From Amblyornis subalaris (lineage: Eukaryota > Chordata > Aves > Passeriformes > Ptilonorhynchidae): a stretch of 64,000 nt of DNA. Shown piece by piece: positions 1 to 9,000 of this stretch; within the stretch, counting starts at the first letter, position 1; each line of letters begins with the position of its first letter. The position numbers and the translations under genes were made by a program. Where the stretch lies: the NCBI GenBank assembly GCA_018881555.1, contig JACAXG010000131.1, positions 62,001 through 126,000 of the forward strand, in the 5' to 3' direction. The notes under the pieces are model-generated. The model worked only from the letters and a program-made list of their open reading frames with translations. It did not search any database and was not told the DNA's origin.

Positions 1-779
1 AGGGGTTGTCTTTGTTCGGTATCTCNGTGACACACCAGGGTCCTTCCAGAGCAGGACTCAGGTGCTGGGGGAATGCAGTCACTGCTCAAAGCCTCAGCAA
101 GTTTACAGTCTATTTGTGCATTACATTTGGCAGTTGTGTTTAAAGCTTAGCAAAGATCGGAGAAGTTACAAATCATTAGAGCAATGTAAGAGATTTGCCT
201 GTAAGAGCTTGTAGAAATTATACAGAACACAATGAAAAATATTCCAAATAAGTTNCTTGATCACAAAGCACTGCTACACAAATGCCAGTGTGCTTCTAGA
301 CCACGTTTCACCAAGCAGTTTTCCAGCTCCATTTTTAAAGACATCTCCACTGTAACCAGAAACATGAGTCGGTTTTTTCTTTGATTAACCTTCATTAACA
401 ACGAAAAGGAAATTCCTGAAGGAATAAGCTCTTGCTTAGTAACTTAGGCAACAGATCTGCCTGCCTCTTTAGTCTTTTTCTGGAAACCCAGCGAGTGCAA
501 AGCTTAAATTAGTCACAACTGCTCTGTGTTAATGNCTGCAGCCCTTCGGTCTCTGAGGCAAGGATTTCATCCTGAAAAACCCTCCCTCCAGCCACAGTCA
601 GGTGGCATAAAATACTTGCAAGGCTTAGATTANGAAAAAGTCATGACTGGCACAGTAAAATGCACAGATTTGATGGAGCGGAACACTGAGGAATGAGGCA
701 TTCGGGGACTGGTGTTCCCTCTGCCCCCCGTAAGTAAATCTGACCCCCTTCCCTCTCGGAAAACCACGGTGAGTTGTAC
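1..779 (-). other. SLC25A27: SLC25A27 intron 1 (partial)
   Basis: This stretch lies downstream, in transcript sense, of the splice donor that follows SLC25A27 coding exon 1 on the minus strand. I see no second SLC25A27 exon here: nothing on the minus strand resembles the first mitochondrial-carrier signature (PxDxxKxR type) that should open exon 2. I recognise no clear transposable element. The interval is therefore read as intron. Confidence 0.75.
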
Positions 780-882
780 CTAGTTCTGCCACAGCCGCTG
801 CACAGGCTGACAGAGCGAATTTGCTGGCTCGGGGCCATCTCTCTGGAAGAGGTAAGCTCCTCTCTTCTTCTGCAGGTGACAT
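780..882 (-). CDS. SLC25A27: SLC25A27 (UCP4) coding exon 1, partial gene
   Basis: This is the N-terminal exon of the mitochondrial uncoupling-protein-like carrier UCP4, an inner-membrane SLC25 transporter expressed mainly in brain. Reading the minus strand from ATG at 882-880 gives 34 residues beginning [20 protein letters not shown] and continuing [14 protein letters not shown]. This closely resembles the human start, including the block RWPRASKF. The first carrier transmembrane helix begins at [14 protein letters not shown]. The exon ends in phase 1 at base 780 and is followed by a GT donor (minus strand GTACAA, from 779). Later exons, with the three carrier repeats, lie to the left of the window. 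A second in-frame reading past the donor is intronic. It is head-to-head with CYP39A1, as in mammals. The identification rests on the N-terminal block alone but is specific. Confidence 0.9.
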
Positions 883-1100
883 CTAGCATCTCACATGAAC
901 CGAGGCTAACCAGCCACCCCGCCCCGGTCTGTCTGCAGCAAGAGCGGACCCTAGCGCAGGTCAGCGCGGGGTCGTGTGGCAGACAAGCTGCTGAAGGTCA
1001 TGTTTCCCCAGCGCCAGCACCGGGAACTGCAGCAGCCCGAGCGGCTCCTGCAGAGCTGGAAGGTCCTTCTGCGGCGACACAGGAGATTCCTGCGCAACAG

Positions 1101-1119
1101 GCTCCTGGGAAATGTAGTC
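1101..1119 (-). promoter_or_regulatory. ZNF143/STAF-type promoter motif upstream of SLC25A27
   Basis: The minus strand reads ACTACATTTCCCAGGAGCC. This closely matches the ZNF143 (SBS) element, whose core is ACTACAATTCCCAGCATGC. It sits about 220 bp 5' of the SLC25A27 start codon in a GC-rich stretch, the expected place for this core-promoter element of housekeeping and bidirectional promoters. The core match is visible in the sequence; its function is inferred. Confidence 0.6.
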
Positions 1120-1208
1120 TTGTCACCAATGCTGCTCTGCGCCAGGAAAGCGGCAGTGTAGGTACAGACGCACGCACGGTTTTGTCCGTTGTCTACGTTA
1201 AAAAGAGT

Positions 1209-1234
1209 AATTAATCTTGCTAAAGATTAATTAA
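1209..1234. repeat. Perfect 11-bp inverted repeat (AT-rich hairpin)
   Basis: The left arm TAATTAATCTT (1209-1219) and right arm AAGATTAATTA (1224-1234) are exact reverse complements separated by a GCTA loop. The arms contain TAATTA/ATTA cores of the type bound by homeodomain factors. It lies about 330 bp upstream of the SLC25A27 start. Whether it is a paired binding site or chance cannot be told here. Confidence 0.6.
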
Positions 1235-2190
1235 ATCATTAATGAGAGCTCAAGATTGCGTGTGGGATCTGTTTTCTTTACGGGGTGCAGTGCCTGAGGA
1301 GCCCCAAACTCTGTTCCCGTGTCGAGCAGCTGCATCCAGGAAGGGTGAATTGATCCGGATGTAGTTTAATCAGAGCTGCATCAGCGACAGCTACGTGCCG
1401 ANCCTGGGGTGCTCGCAGCAATCTGCGGATTACGCACGGAGCAGTGCAGTTTAAGGATCCCAGCAAACCTGGGATGGCAGAAGCTGATCANTGCCCAGGG
1501 GCCCCTAAGTGAAAAGTTTAAAGCTTTTCCTGGCTGAATGCTGAAGCCCTGTTAATTGTGTGCCAGTCCTAATTTCTCTTAATTTATTGTAAATATATTT
1601 AGGTTCTCTTCATGCAAAAAAAAAGGGGGAGGGGGTAAGGTATGCAGTGTTCAAGAGAAGCTTTTCGTTTATCATTAAGGCTCATCTGAATCCCTAAGTT
1701 AATCATTAGCCATTAGTCAGTAATCCTCACGCTGAGGATTTGAGGATTTTTTAGGTCACAGAAACTTCTTCCAGAACACCTCCCCACATCCCTGTCTCAC
1801 TGCCTAATGTTTTGGTGTGTGGTCCNCATCACAACAATTCAGACAAATTAAGGGAGCATTGCAGGTGAAATATTCAGTTGAAGTAGGATGAGTCTATCTC
1901 ATTGGTCACCAGTAATTGGTATTAAATTGGATCCTTCTTGGGGTTAAAATTCATTAGAATTCATGCAGTGATAAACAGACAAAACCCTGGTTAAAAATGG
2001 GGAGAAGGCGTATTGCAATTTAATGCAAATGTGCCTGGCTACACAGAAGGTATGAGGGGTTCAGAGCCTGTTTCTGGACAGTTCACACAGTCTGCTGTGG
2101 CACTTTGTGCCTTCCTCCACAGCTGTTCTGTGGGCTCGGGTCAGCTTGTGCCACGCTATGTCAGCCTGTGTATCGTCAATTCGTAATGTA

Positions 2191-2400
2191 AGCTAGAGAG
2201 GACCTCTAGAGTTCACCTACAGTCATCCCACAGTCCTCTGTCAGAGCAGGGAGAGCTTCAGTTACATCACGCTGCCCAAGGTCTTGTCTGGTCTTCTGAA
2301 ACCCTCCCGGGATAAGGATTTCACAATCATCCTTCAGCTATGCNCCTCTGGATACAGTCTCATTCTCTTTTCTCTATAACCCTGCTTTATGGAGTGGAAA
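2191..2400 (-). mobile_element. Old CR1 LINE 3' fragment, antisense
   Basis: The plus strand follows the order of an inverted CR1 3' end: a degenerate 'gaggacctctagagttcacctac' type opening, then text matching 'crcagagcaggg', 'gctgcccaaggtcttgtc' and 'ttctgaaaccctcccggg'. It is strongly diverged from the younger copies in this window. Boundaries are approximate. Confidence 0.5.
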
Positions 2401-4310
2401 ACAGCAATCAGATCCCTCCATAAAATAAACCCCAGAGCATTGCAGCATTGTGTGGAAGGAGAAGCTCTCCATGGTCATTTTTAGTCTGAGGAAACAGGTT
2501 CTTTTTTAAACCAGGCTGATTGGGGGGTGCAGCAAAGAGGAATTTTCTCTTCCCACAGGATCATTGAAATGAGCCTGACTAGAGGTGGAGACTNGCACGG
2601 ACAGCTCTGTGATGTGTGCAGCAGAGAAGCGCCAGTGCTCACGGAGGTCCATCAGACAGCTGCAGTTCACCTATCCCCAAATCCTGAGGGAGACAGCGCC
2701 AGCAGAGAGGACCCTTCCTATTCATTTATTTCAGTTCTCAGTGAGTTGGCACTTTTTAGTTTGATCAAAGGCTTCATATGCAGGGAAGGAGTGTGGAAAT
2801 CAGATGGGGTGGAAACACAGCAACGGGGTCTGGAGGGGCTGTGTGCTGCTGGAGAAAGGCAGCCAGACTGCCCAGTCCCCTCACCTGCTTCTGCAGGTGT
2901 TGACTGTGTTGGTTCACTTGGAAAGACCATTAACCATTAACCATTGCCCAGGATTAGGACCTAGTCTGAGGAAAGCTTGGTAGTGACTATTGCACCATCA
3001 TACTGGTTTTGTCCTCCTTACAATTGTGCTTTGCATCTCATGTCCTTCACCAAGTCATGCCCCAAAAGGAGAAGCTAAACAAAACCGAACAAAAATAGGC
3101 CAAAACAAACACAAAAGCCTTTAATGAACATCTTCACAGAGGATTGAAGGCTTGTCTTGCCTGTAGACATAAATCAATTTAAACTCACTACTCAGTGAGT
3201 TAATGAAAATATACTATGTGTATAATGAAAATATACTCCAGTATTACAAGGCCTTTAGCTCTCTTATCTCTTTACCCCTTTATAGAAAAAGAAATAATTT
3301 AATAGATAAAATAAAATTAGGAAATAAACATGCAAAGAGCTGTGACAGCTAAACACAAAAATGTAGTAGTATCACATTTAACAGTGATTTATCTGTTTGT
3401 TCCAGACAGTTTGTGAAATGGAGATCAACATCCTATTTGTCACAGCTGACATGTGTGGGCTTGTTCTTCTACACCTATGACCAACATGTAACATGCCAAG
3501 GTATTTCACCATGACTAATGAAGGACATGGACCTGCTTTTCACAGCTCTTAACCTCCTACTGTCAGGTGTATTTCTGCTGTTCTGCATTTACTGTACTGT
3601 CTGTCTGCATAAGTACAAAGCTTCCTGTTTGTGCACCTATTCCTGTAGAGGAAAGGAGATAAACTGTATTTGTGCAAAGCACTTTTAATGCAAGAATCAG
3701 GTTCATACATGATTGTGCACCATGCAAATNGTGTGGTGTTCCCATAATATGGTGTTACAACATATTGTAGTGGTGAACTATATCCTTCTCCTAGTAAAGT
3801 ACATAAAGCTGGTGAGTGGATAAGATTTCTGGATTAGTAACTATTGAAGTATTTTTAAAATATACATGAGGGCATGTTCAAGCACAGTCTAGGTCTATCT
3901 CTTACTCAGACACCAGTGTGGTTGTATTCTGGTGATATTCGGGAGCACAGACATGAAGAGAATGGGACAAAACTGTGTAAGGTTTGTGAGGAAGGTCATG
4001 GAGAAACAGTTTGGGGGGCAGAGGCAGAAGGGTCAAGACTGATTAAAATGGAAATGGATGTGTGAAGGTAGTATTTAAGTAAAGGGAGAAGTGTAGGATG
4101 TGCTGTGCAGCTGGATGCTTGTTGCTTGTCTGTGTAACAAACAGATGAAGAGCTAGGAAGGTTGAGCAGGGCTTCTTCAAGCAAGGAGTCTGGCCCTGAG
4201 GATCAGGTCCTGGGAGTAAGAAGAACAAAAGATTTGGACAAAGAGCCTGAGCAAAAGAAGGCAAAATCACAAAAAACCCCAGCCCTACCAAACATAAAAA
4301 AACTCAGCTG

Positions 4311-5127
4311 AGGCTGGGAGGACCTGGAGTCTGGTTAGTCCAACACCCTGCTCCAAGCAGGGTTGCCTTGAACAAGCTCTCAGGACTGTGTCCAGCTGGG
4401 TTTTGAATGTCTCCCAGGACTTCCCAGCCCCTCTAGGAACCTGTTCTAGTGCCTGACCACCATCACAATAAAACACCCCACAAATTTTAAGTGGACTTTT
4501 CTGTATTTGTTTATTCCCTCTGCCTCTTGCCCTTTCACTGGGCACCACTGAAAGGAGCCTGGCTCCATCCTCTTTGCACCCTCCCTTCAGGTGTTCATGC
4601 ACACTAAGAAGATCCCCCTGAGCCTTCTCTTCTCCAGACTGAGCTATCCCACCTCCCTCAGCCTCTTCTCAAATGACAGATGCTCCAGCCCCTTTATGAA
4701 CTTTTTGGCACTTCACTTCTCAGCAGAGGATCACCTCCCTTGATCTGCTGGCAGCACTTTTCCTAATGCAGCCCAGAGTGCTCTTGAGTGCAAAGGTACA
4801 TCTCTGACTCATGTTCAACATGGTGTCCACCAGGACCCCAGATCTGCAAAGTTCCTGTCCTCCCAGGTGCCCCCCCAGCGAGGGGCAGAACTTGGCATTT
4901 CCCTTTGATGAACTTCACAAAGTCACTTTTTTTTTTTTTTTTTGCCATGAAAAGCTGAACCAGAGGATCCTTGAGGTCCCTTCCAAGCTGTTATTCTATG
5001 TTTTTAAGTTAAGTCCCTGTCTGCCCATTTTCCAGCCTGTTGAGGTCCCTCTGGGTAGCAGCACACTCATCTGGTCTGTCATCCACTCCTCCTGGTTTTG
5101 TGCTCTCTTCAAACCTGCTGAGGGCGT
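4311..5127 (-). mobile_element. CR1 LINE 3' region, antisense, interrupted
   Basis: From 4311 the plus strand reads as the reverse complement of an avian CR1 3' UTR and distal ORF2. It has the 'agtccaacaccctgctccaagcag' landmark, then the 'cttctccagactgagc' landmark near 4630, and finally the 'aacctgctgaggg' landmark near 5110. It is one of the longest CR1 copies here, but no intact reading frame remains. A 17-T run and a small oppositely oriented CR1 tip interrupt it at about 4927-5000. Part of this copy has been read as open frame on either strand, but it is repeat-derived. Confidence 0.8.
4927..5000 (+). mobile_element. Poly-T tract and tiny sense CR1 3' tip nested in an antisense CR1
   Basis: Seventeen consecutive T residues (4927-4943) are followed at about 4963-5000 by text resembling the extreme 3' end of a sense-orientation CR1 (ttgaggtcccttccaagc, then ttattctatg). 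The surrounding CR1 is in the opposite orientation, so this looks like a secondary insertion or rearrangement. Confidence 0.5.
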
Positions 5128-5739
5128 GCGGGGGTAGGCTCTGACAGCACTCCCTAGGGGTTTTTTATACTTAATGTATTCTGTAAGTAATTTTGGTGTG
5201 NCACTTTCACACATGCAAAGAAACTAATCTGACCTCTCTGAAACCTTGTCTTCTGACATTGCAGTGATATAATAGAGGTAACCAGCAGGTTTTGAATGGT
5301 CAGTTCAACCTTAGAAGAGCTTCTCTGCTCCTCAGACACTGGGCACACATCTAGCCTTTAATGAGATGATCTCAGACAGGTGAGAGATAACTTTCTTAAG
5401 GTTTCTGCTTCAGGTGATGCCTGCAGAAGTTTCTCGCCATCTGACCTGCNGAAAGCTAAGTGTCTGCAAATCACAGGCTTCTCTGCTTTGTAATCTCAAT
5501 ATTGAAAAAAANCTGTATTTTTTCAAACTGAAGAAAGCTCTGCACTGCTTTGCCAGTGTCCCTGGCTGTGTCCCTGCNTGGCCTTCCGGCAACTGTGCAA
5601 AGTCCAAGGATTTGCCACAGCAACATCCAAGTTTTGCAAGCNGCGGAGTTGGTCCTCATCCCGGAACGGAGCAGAATTGGCTCTGCCTTTTCCAGAATAA
5701 GGGCTGGTGCCCTGTGCTGCTTGGTGCTTTGACATCTTG

Positions 5740-5881
5740 TCCCCATGGCCGCGCTGAGCTGGCAGGGCTGATCAGAGAGGCCTCTGTTGCTGAGCTCGGA
5801 GCGCGGCCAGCGCGGCCCTGCCGGGGCTGCGTCAGGCGGAGCAGCTGCTGGGGCTGGGGCAGGCGGCGAAGAGGCAAAATG
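5740..5881 (+). promoter_or_regulatory. CYP39A1: GC-rich CYP39A1 promoter/5' UTR and start context
   Basis: About 140 bp of CpG-containing, GC-rich DNA precede the CYP39A1 start codon, in contrast to the AT-rich surroundings. The start context is GGCAAAATGG, with A at -3 and G at +4, a good Kozak match. The frame stays open upstream of the ATG, but similarity to the human protein begins at this ATG. No TATA box is evident, and the transcription start cannot be fixed. Confidence 0.6.
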
Positions 5882-6055
5882 GATCTCGGTCTGCTCTTGG
5901 CAGCAGTCCTGGGACTCCTCATTGTCAAGGCTGTTTTGTTTCGGCTGAGAAGCCCGAGCTCCCCTCCTTGCATCAGGAGCTGGATCCCTTGGTTTGGAGC
6001 TGCGTTTCAGTTCGGGAAAGCTCCTCTGGAATTTATAGAGCAAGCCAGGAACAAG
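5879..6055 (+). CDS. CYP39A1: CYP39A1 exon 1 (residues 1-59)
   Basis: It encodes the signal anchor [20 protein letters not shown] and the hinge and first conserved block [20 protein letters not shown], ending EFIEQARNK. Human CYP39A1 has the same CI.(G/S)WIPW....[10 protein letters not shown] pattern. It ends in phase 0 before donor GTAACT. Confidence 0.95.
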
Positions 6056-9000
6056 GTAACTCGTGTGCTGGCGTGCCTGCTCGTGGGAGCGTGCTCAGGG
6101 TGGCTGCCTGCAAGGGGAAAGGCAACCAGAAACTTCTGCATTAAGTTTTCCCCTTTCCTGTCACGTTTTATAACGTCAGGAACATTTAACTGGTGAAGAA
6201 TCAGCTTTATACCACCAGCATTGCTGAGCTGTGGATCTGATCCAGGCACGATCTCTGTGCTGNGATCATCCTGCTTGGACCTCTGCTGTTTTGCTTTTGC
6301 AGTCTGGCTGTGTGTTAATCTTGGTTTCAGATAATGTGGAAAGCTCTGTGCCAAGCGATGGGACCAGGAAACTACTTCCTTGCATGCCTAAAGTTAGGTG
6401 AGATTTTTGAGTACCAGCTGGTGTCCCTCAGCATTCAAGAGACACAGACATGCTTGGCAGACAATGTTTTCCATCCTAAAAAACTTACCAAACATGAGTG
6501 TGAAGATTTACCCCCTGGGCTTGAGTTTCTTTTTCTGTGTCTGTCGGATAGAAAGAGACTAAATTATCAGTTTAGGTTAGATGCTGAATTTTTTGGCAGC
6601 TAATAGTAACTGACATAAACCCCAGTTTCCCATTTTTATTCAGGGATGATATCATCTGCTACTGCAATGTAGTCAGCCCCGAGTGTTCCATACTGAAGGA
6701 TCATACAGCCCACAGCTTGTAGAAACTAGCTAGAAATGAAACCACTGTAACATCCTGAAATTTGAAACAAAACCCCCCACATCAATAAATACTGGATGTT
6801 TAAAATTTGCTTTCTCATTTTGAATGGCTAGATTTCATATTTGTATTTCTTTGAAGCCATTATTGTTATAAACTCATGGTTCTAAATGAAAGCAGAGGTT
6901 TAAGTCTGATCTTTGAGAGCAAGAGGTGTCAATCTTGTATTAAAGCACATTGGGTGCACCATGAGGTAAGCTCATAGGTATGATATGCAGTTTCTTGGCT
7001 TCTTTGTGCTTAACAGGCCAGTCTTAACTTTGTATTACTATGTCTTTCCTGTATCTCTCATCTGTGCATACCACGATCTGTTATTTGTTCATTTATCTTA
7101 GGGCAGAAATGTAGGACTGGAAGAAAACTCATTTCATCCCATTCTCCTACTATTTCAGAAACTATGTCATATAATCCTTTAAATAAATGGATCAAACCTC
7201 ACTTAAAAAATCCAATAATAATATTTCTTTAGCGCTTCTGATATGAGGCTGTTAGGGAACCTCCTTGTTCTCTTGCAAATGCACCCTGATGGCAGCCAGA
7301 TTAAAGCAGCCTGAAAAACTTGTCCTTTCCAGTGCAATCCCTTTTGGGCACAGCTGTTTCACCATGACTTAAGCTTCCTTTAGTTGCCTTTTTTCCACAA
7401 GAAGAGTCCTTTTTTGGGGTTTATTCACAGATGGAATCAGTAAAGCATTTACATACTTGTATGGATGTACAAAGGCACACTCAGTGTCTCTGCGTTCATT
7501 AATTTTGGTTTGTATTTGCATGGAGACCCTCTAGGCTCCAGGTTGGTGCTATGGCAGCTGCTGATGATCTGGACACACCAGAAACACCTGAAGGACTTTA
7601 TAAACCCCTGGTTTTGTTGGGACAGAAACTAGAACAAGAAACGTCTTCAACAGGAGAAAACTCAAAGTAAAGCAAAGCAGGAAGAGAAGGCTTTCTTACA
7701 TCTCCCCTTTACTTTTTGTTTCCAGGTAGGACCTTTCCTTTGACTTTTAGTCCAGCAACTCAGCATCCTTGTGACTTGTGACCTCTCCCTGTGGTCCCCC
7801 CGGGCCAAAAGGAATGTCTCCATCCATCCCTCCCAGGTTGGCTGCCTGCCTGCAGCACCATCATCTGACAGTCTCCCTGTCCCTGAGGAGGGCCACTTGT
7901 TTGTTCTCCCCTTCCTCTCCTTAAACCACCCTCAGGCACTAAAAGTCTCCCTTCCTTCCCACCTCCCACACTGGCACGCTGTGCTGAGGCCAGGAAAAAT
8001 AAGCCTTTTCCTGCCTGCTCCCTTTTAAAGGAGTAGGCACTGTTGCAGAGTATAGCCAAACAAAACAGTGCTGCCGCCAAAGGGGTCATTAACAGGCGTT
8101 ACAGGGCTTGCAAAATACATCTGCAATAATTCCAGGCTCCTCAATATTGCCAGAACAGGGTTAAGCCTCCTTAGTACGAGCNAGCTGCCCTCGTAAAAGG
8201 TGGTGCAGAAACAGGCTCTAGGCAGTGTGAAACCTCTTCAGCTCTGTGGGGTCATTACCTTCAGGGGACACTCTNGCAATTAGAAAATTCCTCCCCTGGA
8301 TTAATTCTCCAGGGTGTCAAAGCGACACTCCTTCTTAATTCCTTTCTTTCTTAATTCCTTATGTGTCTGTCCTTCGCTGCTTTTCTCTCAAGTCTTGGAG
8401 TAACACAGTAAAGTTCCACTACTTCCAACCTGTCCTTTGCTTGAAGTTTGCCGCTTCTATTTTCCTCCTACGGAAGAACGCGTGGGCTGAAAGAATTGTC
8501 TCCTTTCCCCCTTGTGTCATCACTGGGACTAAGAAAAGAAAGTTCCCCTGCTCTAATAGAATATTTAATCTCTGGTCTAATAAAAGATACCACCTCTTCG
8601 TCCTAAAGCTGCCTGGCTGGTAAAAGAAGTTTTGCAGGTGGTCTGTGATGCGCAGGGGAAATAACCAGAGCCACCATGCAGCATAAAATACAGGGAGAGC
8701 TGCTTAATGAGGGGGTTTAAGGATGTAGCTCCCCACTTTGCCTGGCAAACATGGTAAGAGTTAGTAGGGAATTTCATGTTCTTCTCATCAGTTTGCTAAT
8801 TAAGCGAAGAGGAAAAGTTCATTTAAACCCACGAGACTGTTCTGCACTGTTGTAGGGGCCTGTGGGATCCACACATCCCTCTCAGTGTGTTGATTGCATC
8901 TGGGACAAGGTGCCATGTCCCAGGACACTCAGCATTACTGTCTGTGTGTGGCTGGGTGAGGGATGGCTCACTGGGTTACGCCGAAAGGGACAGGTGGAGG

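Larger units (their letters stand above)
883..5878. other. Intergenic segment between divergent SLC25A27 and CYP39A1
   Basis: This segment of about 5 kb separates the two start codons. The first 300 bp next to SLC25A27 are GC-rich and hold a ZNF143-type motif; the last 150 bp before CYP39A1 are GC-rich. Between them are an old antisense CR1 fragment (about 2.2-2.4 kb), a longer antisense CR1 (about 4.3-5.1 kb), two short perfect hairpins (1209-1234 and 1722-1740) and otherwise unremarkable AT-rich DNA. No convincing protein-coding exon was recognised. Untranslated exons of either gene may start here but cannot be placed from sequence alone. Confidence 0.7.

Noticed and set aside
1722..1748. 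Perfect 8-bp stem (AATCCTCA / TGAGGATT) followed by a T run, like a bacterial terminator
   Set aside because: The window is a vertebrate genome with spliced genes, so rho-independent termination does not apply. A third TGAGGATT directly after suggests a simple local duplication.
4285..4602. 105-codon minus-strand open frame
   Set aside because: It corresponds to the sense strand of the CR1 3' region (phrases such as 'LLSVVPSERARGRGNKQ' are typical of translated CR1 tails), not a host gene.
5414..5878. In-frame extension upstream of the CYP39A1 ATG
   Set aside because: The open frame continues 5' but crosses several unresolved bases, lacks similarity to any P450 N-terminus, and the human protein begins at the equivalent of 5879 with a membrane anchor.
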